Shown here: piece by piece, positions 14,643 through 23,677 of the stretch
How positions within the stretch are numbered: position 1 is the first letter of the stretch
Layout: each line of letters opens with the position of its first letter
From: Bacteroidota bacterium
Lineage (GTDB): Bacteria; Bacteroidota; Bacteroidia; Bacteroidales; WCHB1-69
NCBI GenBank assembly: GCA_023413895.1
Contig: JAEZOU010000020.1
Span: 1-64,000 of the forward strand
Direction: 5' to 3'
DNA: 64,000 nt
Position numbers and translations under genes: made by a program
The notes under the pieces: generated by a model
What the model was told of the DNA's origin: nothing
Seen by the model: only the letters and a program-made list of their open reading frames with translations
Databases searched by the model: none

Positions 14643-16562
14643 ATGAAACGTAATATTCTCCTTGTTTCGATTCTCTGTTTCCTATTTATTGCAGTAGAAG
14701 CTCAAAATCGAAAAGCTGCTATCAAACTTTGTGAAAAAGCAAAAGTTGAACTTAATGCAAAAAACTTTGAAAAAGCGAAAACTATTTTAGATAAAGCGAT
14801 TTTGAAAGATTCTACCTACCACAATATCTACTTTCTCTTAGGAGATATTTACAATTTGTCGTTAAAATCGTGCGAGGCAGCAGAAGCCTATAATCACGCT
14901 CTCCGCCTAACACCCAAACCTCGCGCATTAGATTATATCAGCGTTGCTGGCGAAGAAATGAAATGTGGAAAATATGAAGAGGCGTACAACCATTATCAAA
15001 CCTTCCTCGCTATGGGCGGCAACTCAACTCTGATAGAAGAGGTGAATAATAACATTATTACCTGCAAATTCGGAATGGAAGCAGTAAAACATCCTGTTAA
15101 TATGAATCCGATTAATATGGGGTCTGCTATCAATTCGGAACACGATGAATATTTGGCAACCTTAACCGCTGATGAACAGGAGATTATCTATACTGTACGT
15201 CGCCCACGCGACGAAAATACCGCTTGTGTTTTCTGTAAAACTGAAGAGGATTTCTATTGGAGCAAGAAGGCGGACAACCAATGGCAGCCCCGCAAGAGTA
15301 TGGGAACACCCATCAACAGTTCATATAATGAAGGTGCGCAAAGTATCTCTCCTGACGGACATTATCTATTCTACACACTTTGTAATTCTGACCAAGGTTA
15401 CGGAAGTTGCGATTTGTATTGGGCAAAACGGATTGGCAATCGCTGGTCGCGCCCGCGTAACTTTGGAAATCCTGTCAATAGCTCTTTTTGGGAATCCCAA
15501 CCTACTATTGCACCGGATGGTAAAACCATCTATTTTGCTTCAAATAGACCTGGCGGATATGGTGGTCTCGACCTTTGGAAAACGACAATGACTTCCGAAG
15601 GAACCTTTAGTGAACCCGTTAACTTAGGTAGTAGTATCAATACTGAAAATGATGAAACCGCTCCTTTTATCCACCCCGATGGTTCCACCATCTACTTTGC
15701 TTCCAATGGCCATCCTGGAATGGGCGGAAGAGACCTTTTTTTCGCTACCCTACTTGCTGATAGTAGCTGGAACAAACCCGTAAATTTAGGCTATCCTATC
15801 AATACTCCTGCTGATGAACTGAATATATTCATCAACGCTACAGGAGACGTCGCTTACTACGCCTCTGACAAAGATGGTGGCGAAGGCGGTCTTGACCTAT
15901 ACTATTTTATCCTTGATGAACATCTTCGACCTACACCTGTAACCTATATGAAGGGGAAAATTACAGATAAAGAATCTGGAAAACCACTCGAAGCCAACAT
16001 TGAACTTATCGATTTGTCCAAAAGTAAAACCATAACTTCTACTATTTCAGACCCAGAAACCGGCGAGTTTTTAGCTTGCATTTTAACGGGTAGCAACCTG
16101 ATGCTTAACATTTCCCACCCTTTCTACCTTTTCTATTCCGAAAATTTCAAACTTACGGAAACTGCTGACTCCCTCAAACCCTTTCTCAAAGATATTTATC
16201 TTCAAAAGCCACAAACAGGCTCTTCAATCGTAATGAGAAATATTTTCTTTGACTTCAACCAAAGCACTTTACAACCTGAATCTTTTATCGAATTAGATTA
16301 TTTGGTTGAATTTCTGAAGAACAATAAAGAGATAAAAATTGAAATCAGCGGACACACTGACAACCAAGGCTCTGATGACATTAATGACAAACTCTCTTTA
16401 GAACGTGCACAGAGCGTATATAATTATGTCGTTTCTAAAGGTATCAGCCTAGAAAGATTGACCTACAAGGGTTACGGCAAAAGGAAACCTATTGCCGATA
16501 ACGATACGGAAGAGGGACGTGCTCAAAACCGCCGCACAGAAATCACAATTCTCGAAAACTAA
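14643..16562 (+). CDS. PorE-like OmpA family protein (TPR, PD40 propeller, CRD, OmpA)
   Basis: 639 residues. Order: signal peptide (1-20), TPR-type helices (21-150), PD40/WD40-like beta-propeller repeats (about 155-420, with SPDGHYLFYT, APDGKTIYFASNRPGG, HPDGSTIYFASNG), a carboxypeptidase-regulatory-like domain (about 437-515, GKITDKESGKPL), and a C-terminal OmpA peptidoglycan-binding domain (about 530-637, ISGHTDNQGSDD ... GYGKRKP ... NRRTEI). This is the architecture of PorE (PG1058) of Porphyromonas gingivalis, a T9SS component thought to link the machine to the cell wall. Related OmpA/PD40 proteins exist, so the exact orthology is likely rather than certain. rmlC follows by 6 bases. Confidence 0.8.
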   Translation: MKRNILLVSILCFLFIAVEAQNRKAAIKLCEKAKVELNAKNFEKAKTILDKAILKDSTYHNIYFLLGDIYNLSLKSCEAAEAYNHALRLTPKPRALDYISVAGEEMKCGKYEEAYNHYQTFLAMGGNSTLIEEVNNNIITCKFGMEAVKHPVNMNPINMGSAINSEHDEYLATLTADEQEIIYTVRRPRDENTACVFCKTEEDFYWSKKADNQWQPRKSMGTPINSSYNEGAQSISPDGHYLFYTLCNSDQGYGSCDLYWAKRIGNRWSRPRNFGNPVNSSFWESQPTIAPDGKTIYFASNRPGGYGGLDLWKTTMTSEGTFSEPVNLGSSINTENDETAPFIHPDGSTIYFASNGHPGMGGRDLFFATLLADSSWNKPVNLGYPINTPADELNIFINATGDVAYYASDKDGGEGGLDLYYFILDEHLRPTPVTYMKGKITDKESGKPLEANIELIDLSKSKTITSTISDPETGEFLACILTGSNLMLNISHPFYLFYSENFKLTETADSLKPFLKDIYLQKPQTGSSIVMRNIFFDFNQSTLQPESFIELDYLVEFLKNNKEIKIEISGHTDNQGSDDINDKLSLERAQSVYNYVVSKGISLERLTYKGYGKRKPIADNDTEEGRAQNRRTEITILEN

Positions 16563-16568
16563 TCAATT

Positions 16569-17117
16569 ATGCAAATTATACACACACCTATTGAAGGATT
16601 AGTTATTTTAGAACCTCGAATTTTTCATGATACTCGAGGTTACTTTTATGAATCTTATAATCAACAGAAACTGAAAGAGTTAGGAATTGATACCATTTTT
16701 GTTCAAGATAATCAATCCTATTCTCAAAAAGGCGTTATCCGCGGGCTTCACTTTCAGAAACCGCCATTTGCGCAAGCTAAATTAGTTCGCGTTATCAAAG
16801 GAAAAGTTCTTGATGTGGCTGTCGATATCCGCAAAAGTAGTCCTACATACGGACAGCACTTCTCCATAATTCTAACAGGAGAGAATCATCGGCAGTTCCT
16901 TATTCCCGAAGGATTTGCACACGGATTTGTTGCATTAGAAGATGACTCCATCTTCACCTATAAATGCTCCCAATTTTATCACAAGGAAGCTGAAATGTCT
17001 ATTCGCTACAATGATCCTACTCTCAATATTAATTGGGGACTTGACAATGCTCCCATTATGACAGAAAAAGATCTTTGCGGCGTACTTTTCGACCAATTTA
17101 ACACCCCATTTGAATGA
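16569..17117 (+). CDS. rfbC: dTDP-4-dehydrorhamnose 3,5-epimerase
   Basis: 182 residues, a cupin-fold enzyme of dTDP-L-rhamnose synthesis that epimerises C3 and C5 of the 4-keto sugar. Visible: IFHDTRGYFYESYNQQKL near the N-terminus, FVQDNQSYSQKGVIRGLHFQ with the catalytic His, and IPEGFAHGFVALED. Length is standard. The other rhamnose genes (rfbA, B, D) are not next to it. It overlaps the HAD phosphatase by 4 bases and follows the OmpA-like gene closely, so these three are probably one operon. Confidence 0.93.
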   Translation: MQIIHTPIEGLVILEPRIFHDTRGYFYESYNQQKLKELGIDTIFVQDNQSYSQKGVIRGLHFQKPPFAQAKLVRVIKGKVLDVAVDIRKSSPTYGQHFSIILTGENHRQFLIPEGFAHGFVALEDDSIFTYKCSQFYHKEAEMSIRYNDPTLNINWGLDNAPIMTEKDLCGVLFDQFNTPFE

Positions 17118-17770
17118 TTAAACTTGTAATTTTCGACCTTGACGGAACTCTTATCAACTCATTAGACGACCTTGCCGATTGCGCAAACTACGCACTTCGA
17201 CAATTGAATTATCCCATACATCCAACGGAAGCTTACCGATATTTTGTAGGCGATGGAATGGTAAAATTGATGGAAAGAATCCTTCCAGAAGGAGAACGCA
17301 ACTCACTGAACATAGACAAGTTACTAAACATTTTTCTACCCTATTACAATATTCACAAAGAGGATAAAACGCAACCCTACCCTAACATTGAAGAGTTGCT
17401 GCTTCAGTTACAAAATCGTGGCATTGCTATTGCGGTAGCTTCTAACAAGGCTCACCAATTTATGAATACTATTATGCAAGGCTACTTTCCTAATATTTCG
17501 TTTGCTGCCATATATGGTGCTCGTCCTAATATCTTGCCCAAACCAGATGCACAAATTGTTCACGATATTCTTACTGACACACAAATATCCGCTGAAGAAA
17601 CACTCTATGTTGGAGATACAAATACCGATATTCGGACAGCGCAGAATGGCAACTTAAAGTCGGTAGGCGTACTATGGGGATATAGAGAACGCGCCGAACT
17701 TGAACAAGCTGGCGCGCACTATATTATTAAAAATCCTTTGGAAATTCTTTCACTTATTGAGAGGTTATAA
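17114..17770 (+). CDS. HAD hydrolase, phosphoglycolate phosphatase-like
   Basis: 218 residues with the HAD motifs in order: DLDGTLINS (motif I, nucleophile Asp), VASNKA (motif II), LPKPDA (motif III Lys) and YVGDTNTDI (motif IV). The helical cap between motifs I and II makes it a C1-cap enzyme like Gph, which removes phosphate from 2-phosphoglycolate. Substrates in this family vary, so the specific name is uncertain. Start overlaps rfbC (ATGA). Its end is 2 bases from the convergent ychF. Confidence 0.8.
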   Translation: MIKLVIFDLDGTLINSLDDLADCANYALRQLNYPIHPTEAYRYFVGDGMVKLMERILPEGERNSLNIDKLLNIFLPYYNIHKEDKTQPYPNIEELLLQLQNRGIAIAVASNKAHQFMNTIMQGYFPNISFAAIYGARPNILPKPDAQIVHDILTDTQISAEETLYVGDTNTDIRTAQNGNLKSVGVLWGYRERAELEQAGAHYIIKNPLEILSLIERL

Positions 17771-17772
17771 AA

Positions 17773-18870
17773 CTACACGTTGAATCTAATATGGAGAATA
17801 TCCCCATCTTGCACAACGTAAGTTTTGCCTTCTACAGACAATTTTCCTGCCTCTTTACATTTTAATTCTGAACCTAAGGCTACCAAATCATCATATTTGA
17901 TAACTTCGGCACGAATAAATCCACGTTCCAAATCGCTATGAATAACGCCAGCAGCTTGAGGCGCCAACATTCCTTTGGTAATGGTCCATGCACGATTTTC
18001 TTTTCCACCCACGGTAAAGAAAGAGATTAGATTCAACAACTTATAAGCTGCACGAATCACTTTTCTAACACCTGGCTCCGTAAGGCCAACATCTGCCAAA
18101 AATTCCATTCTCTCCTCTTCAGCATCTAATTCTGCAATTTCTGACTCAATTTTTCCAGCAATTACGACCATCTCCGCATTCTTATCTTTTAGATATTCAC
18201 GCACTTGATCCACGTACGCATTCCCATTAACTGCATCCTCATCATTGACATTGCATACAAACATCTGCGGTTTAGCCGTTAACAACATCAAATCTGCAAC
18301 CACAGCTTTCTCGTCAGGAGTTACTTCAAGAGTGCTTACATTTTGGAAATTCTCGATATGCTCTTTGTATTTTGTAAGCACTTGAAAATCAAACTTAGCA
18401 GCTTTATCTCCCACCTTAGCAGCTTTTTCCACTTTTGCCAACTTGCGGTTAATCTGTTCCAAATCCTTTACTTGCAACTCAAAATCAATAATTTCAATAT
18501 CGCGAACTGGATTCACGGAACCCTCCACGTGTGGCAAGTTAGGATTATCGAAACAACGCAAAACGTGAATCAAAGCATCACACAACCGCACATCTGACAA
18601 AAAGCTATTACCCAAACCTTCACCTTGTGCCGAACCTTTAGCCAAACCTGGAATATCTACAACATCTAACGTAGTATAAACCAATCGATCTGCTTTGATA
18701 AAGGTATTGATATGTTCCAAACGATTATCAGGAACATCGCAAACGCCGACGTTGGATTTGTTCGTACTATAAGCAAAATCGGTAACCGCTGCTTTAGTAT
18801 TGGAAATACAATTGAAAAGAGTGGTCTTTCCTGTATTCGTAAGACCAATAATTCCACATTTTAAACCCAT
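17773..18870 (-). CDS. ychF: Redox-regulated ATPase YchF (Obg-like)
   Basis: 365 residues. N-terminal P-loop GLTNTGKTTLF and switch/G3 region DVVDIPGLAKGSAQGEGLG, coiled helical insertion in the middle, then the C-terminal TGS-like domain (FTVGGKENRAWTITKGMLAPQAAGVIHSD ... VQDGDILHIRFNV). The NxxE-type G4 motif that prefers ATP over GTP (VCNVNDED) is visible. YchF binds ribosomes and is linked to stress responses. It follows the Nfu gene by 10 bases on the same strand. Confidence 0.95.
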   Translation of the reverse strand: MGLKCGIIGLTNTGKTTLFNCISNTKAAVTDFAYSTNKSNVGVCDVPDNRLEHINTFIKADRLVYTTLDVVDIPGLAKGSAQGEGLGNSFLSDVRLCDALIHVLRCFDNPNLPHVEGSVNPVRDIEIIDFELQVKDLEQINRKLAKVEKAAKVGDKAAKFDFQVLTKYKEHIENFQNVSTLEVTPDEKAVVADLMLLTAKPQMFVCNVNDEDAVNGNAYVDQVREYLKDKNAEMVVIAGKIESEIAELDAEEERMEFLADVGLTEPGVRKVIRAAYKLLNLISFFTVGGKENRAWTITKGMLAPQAAGVIHSDLERGFIRAEVIKYDDLVALGSELKCKEAGKLSVEGKTYVVQDGDILHIRFNV

Positions 18871-18880
18871 AACTTATTGA

Positions 18881-19129
18881 TTAAAAACCTAAAACAACAT
18901 CCTCAACTCTAACGATTTCTGGAACATATTGTTTTAACGTAGATTCAACGCCATTTTTAAGAGTCATTTTAGCATGTGGACAAGTTCCACAAGCTCCTTT
19001 AAGCTTTACTTTCACTACATTATCACTTGTTAACTCAACAAATTCTATATCTCCGCCATCTTGTTGAAGGAAAGGACGAAGTTGATTGATAATCTCTTTT
19101 ACTCTTTCTTCTAAGGTAAATTCTGCCAT
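18881..19129 (-). CDS. Nfu-type iron-sulfur cluster scaffold protein
   Basis: 82 residues covering a complete NifU C-terminal (Nfu) domain: LRPFLQQDGGDIEFVEL, then KVKLKGACGTCPHAKMTL with the CxxC pair that holds a [4Fe-4S] cluster in a dimer, and QYVPEIVRVEDV. It delivers clusters to target enzymes. It is first gene of a two-gene unit with ychF, with a -7 box 27 bases upstream. Confidence 0.92.
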   Translation of the reverse strand: MAEFTLEERVKEIINQLRPFLQQDGGDIEFVELTSDNVVKVKLKGACGTCPHAKMTLKNGVESTLKQYVPEIVRVEDVVLGF

Positions 19130-19156
19130 AATTATTCTGTTTTAAAATTCAAAGTG

Positions 19157-19164
19157 CAAAAATA
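19157..19164 (-). promoter_or_regulatory. -7 box upstream of nfu-ychF
   Basis: Minus strand TATTTTTG, 27 bases before the start at 19129. Confidence 0.5.
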
Positions 19165-19263
19165 CAACTTTTTTCAACGCAATCTCTGATTGTTTCTCAA
19201 ATATCCATTGAAAATTATTCCTGAAAAATCTATTTTTTACTTGCAATATTCAAAATAATATTG

Positions 19264-19271
19264 TATTTTTG
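19264..19271 (+). promoter_or_regulatory. -7 box upstream of the YwqK lipoprotein and tryptophanase genes
   Basis: TATTTTTGC followed by about 100 bases of leader before the preferred start at 19374. The long leader leaves room for regulation, but no riboswitch or leader peptide is recognised. Confidence 0.45.
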
Positions 19272-19373
19272 CAAACTTGTGCATTAGAAAGTATAACTTT
19301 CCTTCTCTAAAAGAATTAATGCAACATATTTAAGTATAAAGTGTTTTTAATGGTAAAAAAACTTCTATCTAAA

Positions 19374-19928
19374 ATGAAACAAACTATTTTATACATAACA
19401 ACCATACTAGCTATCTTCTTATTTTTTTCTTGTAAAAATAGCACAGACAACACCGTTTCTCAAACCATCAATGAGAAATCTCCAGCTATCTATCGCCTTC
19501 CATTTGACCAAAATAGTCCTGGTGTAGAAGTAATTGACTATAACTATACGGAAAACGACTCAACCCCTCGTACCATCTACATTCATGCAATAGATTCAGC
19601 GGGCAATAATACTGATGAAATAGTAGGAATGTTGACATTTCACAAAAATGAAAAACCCTATATGGGAGGTAGTATAAAAAACAAGCAACGTAACGGACTT
19701 TGGCAATCGTTCTACGAAGATGGAACTGTGTGGTCTGAAGGAAGTTACAAAGATGGAATAGAAGATGGATTTTATCGTGTTTTTCATCCCAACGGACAAG
19801 TTCGCTACGAAGGTAATTATGATTTAGGTAAGATGATTGGAGAGTGGAGATATTACGATGAAAATGGACAGTTAACAAAAACTGAAACTTACAATAACGA
19901 AGGTCAATTAACACAAAATAATTCTTAA
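19374..19928 (+). CDS. Lipoprotein with YwqK/MORN_2 repeats
   Basis: The preferred start is ATG at 19374 (MKQTILYITTILAIFLFFSC), giving a clean lipoprotein signal with lipobox FFSC. Upstream starts (GTG 19341, ATG 19350) would add a basic tail before it. Residues from about 90 carry MORN_2 repeats: KQRNGLWQSFYEDGTVWSEGSYKDG, EDGFYRVFHPNGQVRYEGNYDLG, MIGEWRYYDENGQL. Function unknown. It lies 27 bases before tryptophanase on the same strand and may be cotranscribed with it. No toxin gene is nearby. Confidence 0.75.
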   Translation: MKQTILYITTILAIFLFFSCKNSTDNTVSQTINEKSPAIYRLPFDQNSPGVEVIDYNYTENDSTPRTIYIHAIDSAGNNTDEIVGMLTFHKNEKPYMGGSIKNKQRNGLWQSFYEDGTVWSEGSYKDGIEDGFYRVFHPNGQVRYEGNYDLGKMIGEWRYYDENGQLTKTETYNNEGQLTQNNS

Positions 19929-19955
19929 AATTAATAACCAAATAAAAATAAAATT

Positions 19956-21329
19956 ATGGAACTACCATTTGCAGAATCTTGGAAAATTAAAATGGTTGAG
20001 CCTATTAAAAAATCCACTCGCGAAGAACGCGAAAAATGGATGAAAGAAGCTCATTACAATTTGTTTAACCTTAAAGCAGACCAAGTTTATATTGACTGTC
20101 TTACCGATTCAGGTACAGGTGCTATGAGCGACCGTCAATGGGCAGCAATGATGATGGGTGACGAAAGCTATGCTGGTTCATCTTCATTCTTCCGTCTCAA
20201 AGAGGTGATTACCCGCCTTACCGGATTTGAATATGTAATCCCAACTCACCAAGGTCGTGCTGCTGAAAACGTTCTTTTCAGCCACCTTGTAAAAAGCGGT
20301 GACATCGTTCCTGGTAACTCACACTTCGATACTACAAAAGGTCATATCGAAAGCCGCAAAGCATTTGCTGTTGATTGTACAATTGACGAAGCTAAAGACA
20401 CTCAACTTGAAGTTCCTTTTAAAGGAAATGTTGACGTGAAAAAACTTGAAAAAGTTTTGGCCGAAAATGCTGATAAAGTTCCTTTCGTAATTGTTACCGT
20501 TACTAACAATACCGCTGGAGGACAACCTGTATCTATGCAAAATCTCCGCGAAGTAAAAGCTGTTGCAGAAAAATATGGCAAACGCGTGATTTTTGACTCT
20601 GCTCGTTTTGTTGAAAACGCATATTTTATCAAAACTCGTGAAGCTGGTTACGCTGACAAAACTATCAAAGAGATTGTTAAAGAGATGTATCAATATGCAG
20701 ACGGAATGACTATGTCTGCTAAGAAAGATGGTATCGTGAATATGGGTGGTTTTATTGCTACTCACCACGAAGATTGGTTCGAAGGCGCAAAACGTTTCTG
20801 TATTCCATTTGAAGGTTACCTTACTTATGGTGGCATGAATGGTCGCGACATGGATGCTCTTGCAGTAGGTCTTGACGAAAATACAGAACTTGACAATATC
20901 GAAACTCGCATTAAACAAGTTCAATATTTAGCTGCTAAGTTAGATGAATATGGCATTCCTTACCAACGTCCTGTAGGTGGTCACGCTATTTTTGTTGATG
21001 CTGACCGCGTGCTTACTAACGTTCCTAAAGAGGAATTCCCTGCACAAACTCTTGCTATCGAACTTTACCTCGAAGCAGGCGTTCGTGGTTGTGAAATCGG
21101 TTATATCTTGGCTGACCGTGACCCTGTAACTCGCGAAAATAGATTCGGTGGATTAGACCTTCTTCGTCTTTGCATCGCTCGCCGCGTTTATACAAACAAC
21201 CACATGGACGTTATCGCTGCAGCATTGAAAAACGTTTTTGACCGCCGCAATGAAATTAAACATGGTGTAAGAATTACTTGGGAAACTGAACTTATGCGTC
21301 ACTTCACTGTTCAATTAGAACGCATCTAA
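19956..21329 (+). CDS. tnaA: Tryptophanase
   Basis: 457 residues, a PLP-dependent beta-eliminating lyase that splits L-tryptophan to indole, pyruvate and ammonia. The family also includes tyrosine phenol-lyase. Discriminating residues favour tryptophanase: the segment FDTTKGH has Asp where tyrosine phenol-lyases have Thr, and GVRGCEIG carries Ile where tyrosine phenol-lyases have Arg (MERG). PLP-binding Lys lies in SAKKDG. LTDSGTGAMSD, PTHQGRAAEN and TAGGQPVS are family blocks. No tnaC-type leader or tnaB transporter is next to it. Codon use is strong and regular, suggesting high expression. A terminator follows. Confidence 0.85.
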   Translation: MELPFAESWKIKMVEPIKKSTREEREKWMKEAHYNLFNLKADQVYIDCLTDSGTGAMSDRQWAAMMMGDESYAGSSSFFRLKEVITRLTGFEYVIPTHQGRAAENVLFSHLVKSGDIVPGNSHFDTTKGHIESRKAFAVDCTIDEAKDTQLEVPFKGNVDVKKLEKVLAENADKVPFVIVTVTNNTAGGQPVSMQNLREVKAVAEKYGKRVIFDSARFVENAYFIKTREAGYADKTIKEIVKEMYQYADGMTMSAKKDGIVNMGGFIATHHEDWFEGAKRFCIPFEGYLTYGGMNGRDMDALAVGLDENTELDNIETRIKQVQYLAAKLDEYGIPYQRPVGGHAIFVDADRVLTNVPKEEFPAQTLAIELYLEAGVRGCEIGYILADRDPVTRENRFGGLDLLRLCIARRVYTNNHMDVIAAALKNVFDRRNEIKHGVRITWETELMRHFTVQLERI

Positions 21330-21352
21330 TTTTTCACTTTTCATAATTCTAT

Positions 21353-21387
21353 AAAAAGAGGGTGTACTTTTCATCCTCTTTTTTTAT
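21353..21387 (+). terminator. Rho-independent terminator of tnaA
   Basis: AAAAAGAGGGTG ... CATCCTCTTTTTTT hairpin with a T run, 24 bases after the stop. Confidence 0.85.
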
Positions 21388-21416
21388 TTGGAGAGTCGAA
21401 ATATTTTATAATTTTG
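21387..21416 (+). promoter_or_regulatory. Promoter of the DUF5686 gene
   Basis: TTTG at 21387-21390 and TAATTTTG at 21409-21416 with 18 bases between. It starts in the tail of the tnaA terminator. The start codon is only 16 bases after the -7 box, implying a very short leader. Confidence 0.6.
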
Positions 21417-21432
21417 CCATTTTGAAATCTCA

Positions 21433-23676
21433 TTGAAAAAAATTATATTTTTTACACTTATAATCTTACATATCTTATCTGTAAAAGCACAATTTACAGA
21501 TAGTTCTTGTACACTCCTTGACAAAGTAGAAATTAAAAAAGCAAATCCAGCAAACGCAATTATCAAAAAAGCAAACCAACAGCGAAAAGTAAACTCTCCT
21601 TACTACAACCAATCTTTTCAAACAACAGTATATCAATATGCTATTATTACTCCTAAAATCAATAACGATTTTCTGCTAAAATTATCAGAGATTAAAGAAA
21701 AGCAAATTACTGATTCCCTATCTCTTACAAAAAAAGATACTCAATTATTACGCACCAGCGATTTTTTCCAAAACCACCATATTTACCTGATGGAGAGCGT
21801 CAGCCAGCACCAATTTCTCCAACCCGAATTGGAAGACGTGACAATTATTGCGCAGCATACTGCTGGCATAAAAGATCCATTATTTGCGGTTTTTGCCACT
21901 CAAATTCAGAACTTTTCGCTTTACACTCACGATATGTTCGAGGTAATGGAAACACGATACGCAAACCCTTTTTCTGTTGCTGCCATGAACAAATATCAAT
22001 TTCATCTTGACTCTCTTATCCATCAGAAAGAGGATACCCTATACTGCATCAGTTTTCGTCCTAAGGAGGGCGTACACTTCACCTCTTTAAAAGGGAAAAT
22101 GGAAATTTCTAAACTAGATTTTGGTATTCGCAGTTTTATAATCTCCCCATTTGACACCATTTTAAATGGACCTTTTCGGATAGAACAAGAGTATTTTCGG
22201 ACCGAAAACGGGACCTGGTTTCCTACCAAAATCTCTTACCAGATAGAGATTTCTAAACTTACCCTTAGTGAAGGTTTAGACAAAATTCATGTTCTATCGG
22301 AACAAACTTTTCACAACACCAAAGTGAACATTCCTATCAAACGTCGCAACATCTCCTTTGCAGAAGTTACCGTTGAAGAAGGAAGTCGTCCGCAACAATT
22401 ATCTCTTTTAGAACAATATAGAAACAGAGAATTAACTAAACAAGAGATAAACACTTATAATCTTTGGGATACAATTGGTAAGAAAGCAAAATTGGACAAA
22501 CGACTTTTCTTTGCCAAAACGTTTGCCACTGGAAAAATTGCTTTCGGTCCCATCGATTTAGATTTAAACAATGTATTGAATTTTAACAAAATAGAAAAGG
22601 CAAGATTGGGGTTAGATCTTTCTACCAACCGAAGAATGAGCAAACATATTTTCTTAGGAGGATTTTTCGGTTATGGGTTTGGCGATAAGAGTTGGAAATA
22701 TGGAGCAAGGGTAGGAATTGAATTTATCCGCACAAGAGAGTTTAAGTTGAACCTTGCGTATAGTTCCACTTTGGGCGAGAGCGGCGGTACTAAATTCTAC
22801 GACCGAGACTACACCATTTTTTCAGGCGAATACTACCGAAGCTGGCTCATTGAACATTACGACAGAAGAAACAACATTAGTACACAACTGCAGGGTAGGA
22901 TAACTCGCTGGTTAACAGCTAGCATACAAGCAGAATATAATCGCTTTCATACCCTATATAACTACCAATACGGAAAACCTTACGAAAGCAATTCTACATT
23001 CTGCTTCGACCAATTTACTACAACAGCTGCACTACGCATTGGGTTCAAAGAATCGCTAATAGATGCTAAAGATTTCAACTTTTATCGTGTTTCCCCTTTC
23101 CCTATTATCACGCTTCAGTACACGCACGGATTTTCAGGTTTCCTAAAAAGTGGATTCGACTACAATAGATTAGATTTCAAACTATTACACAGACAAAAAT
23201 ATAAAATTTTAGGATTTTCAGATATTATCATTCACGCTGGTTATATTGACCGCGCATTACCCTACCCTTTGCTATATGCACCGCACGCTGGCTACGCAAC
23301 TTTAGGGTTTGCCAGCAACGAACAATTTGCCACTATGCGTCCTAACGAATTTGTAAACAACACCTATTTCTCCATTTTCTTCCGTCACAATTTCGGACGA
23401 ATGACGCAAAATAAAAACTTCTCACCACGAATTGTATTAGCTCAAAATATAGGTTGGGGAATGTTATTTGAAGCTGAAAAGCATAAAGGAGTATCAATTC
23501 AAGGCATAGAAAAAGGGTACTTTGAAACAGGCATAGTTGTAGAAGATTTGCTAGTTATCTACAAACTACTTGCTTTCGGCGTTGGCGTTTACTATCGTTA
23601 TGGAGCCTATTCTCTTCCAAAACCAATTGACAACTTCGCCTTCAAACTACGTTTTAGAGTTTCTGTCGAACGATAA
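21433..23676 (+). CDS. DUF5686 family outer-membrane protein
   Basis: 747 residues. Start is TTG at 21433: an in-frame stop at 21409-21411 excludes anything upstream, and the resulting N-terminus (MKKIIFFTLIILHILSVKAQ) is a proper signal peptide. Then comes the DUF5686 hallmark NAIIKKANQQRKVNSPYYNQSFQTTVYQYA, a soluble beta-rich region and, from about residue 370, a C-terminal beta-barrel ending in KLRFRVSVER. Most family members begin with a carboxypeptidase-regulatory-like domain, which is missing here. Function in Bacteroidetes is unknown. It converges with the C10 protease gene, one base between stops. Confidence 0.8.
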   Translation: MKKIIFFTLIILHILSVKAQFTDSSCTLLDKVEIKKANPANAIIKKANQQRKVNSPYYNQSFQTTVYQYAIITPKINNDFLLKLSEIKEKQITDSLSLTKKDTQLLRTSDFFQNHHIYLMESVSQHQFLQPELEDVTIIAQHTAGIKDPLFAVFATQIQNFSLYTHDMFEVMETRYANPFSVAAMNKYQFHLDSLIHQKEDTLYCISFRPKEGVHFTSLKGKMEISKLDFGIRSFIISPFDTILNGPFRIEQEYFRTENGTWFPTKISYQIEISKLTLSEGLDKIHVLSEQTFHNTKVNIPIKRRNISFAEVTVEEGSRPQQLSLLEQYRNRELTKQEINTYNLWDTIGKKAKLDKRLFFAKTFATGKIAFGPIDLDLNNVLNFNKIEKARLGLDLSTNRRMSKHIFLGGFFGYGFGDKSWKYGARVGIEFIRTREFKLNLAYSSTLGESGGTKFYDRDYTIFSGEYYRSWLIEHYDRRNNISTQLQGRITRWLTASIQAEYNRFHTLYNYQYGKPYESNSTFCFDQFTTTAALRIGFKESLIDAKDFNFYRVSPFPIITLQYTHGFSGFLKSGFDYNRLDFKLLHRQKYKILGFSDIIIHAGYIDRALPYPLLYAPHAGYATLGFASNEQFATMRPNEFVNNTYFSIFFRHNFGRMTQNKNFSPRIVLAQNIGWGMLFEAEKHKGVSIQGIEKGYFETGIVVEDLLVIYKLLAFGVGVYYRYGAYSLPKPIDNFAFKLRFRVSVER

Positions 23677-23677
23677 C

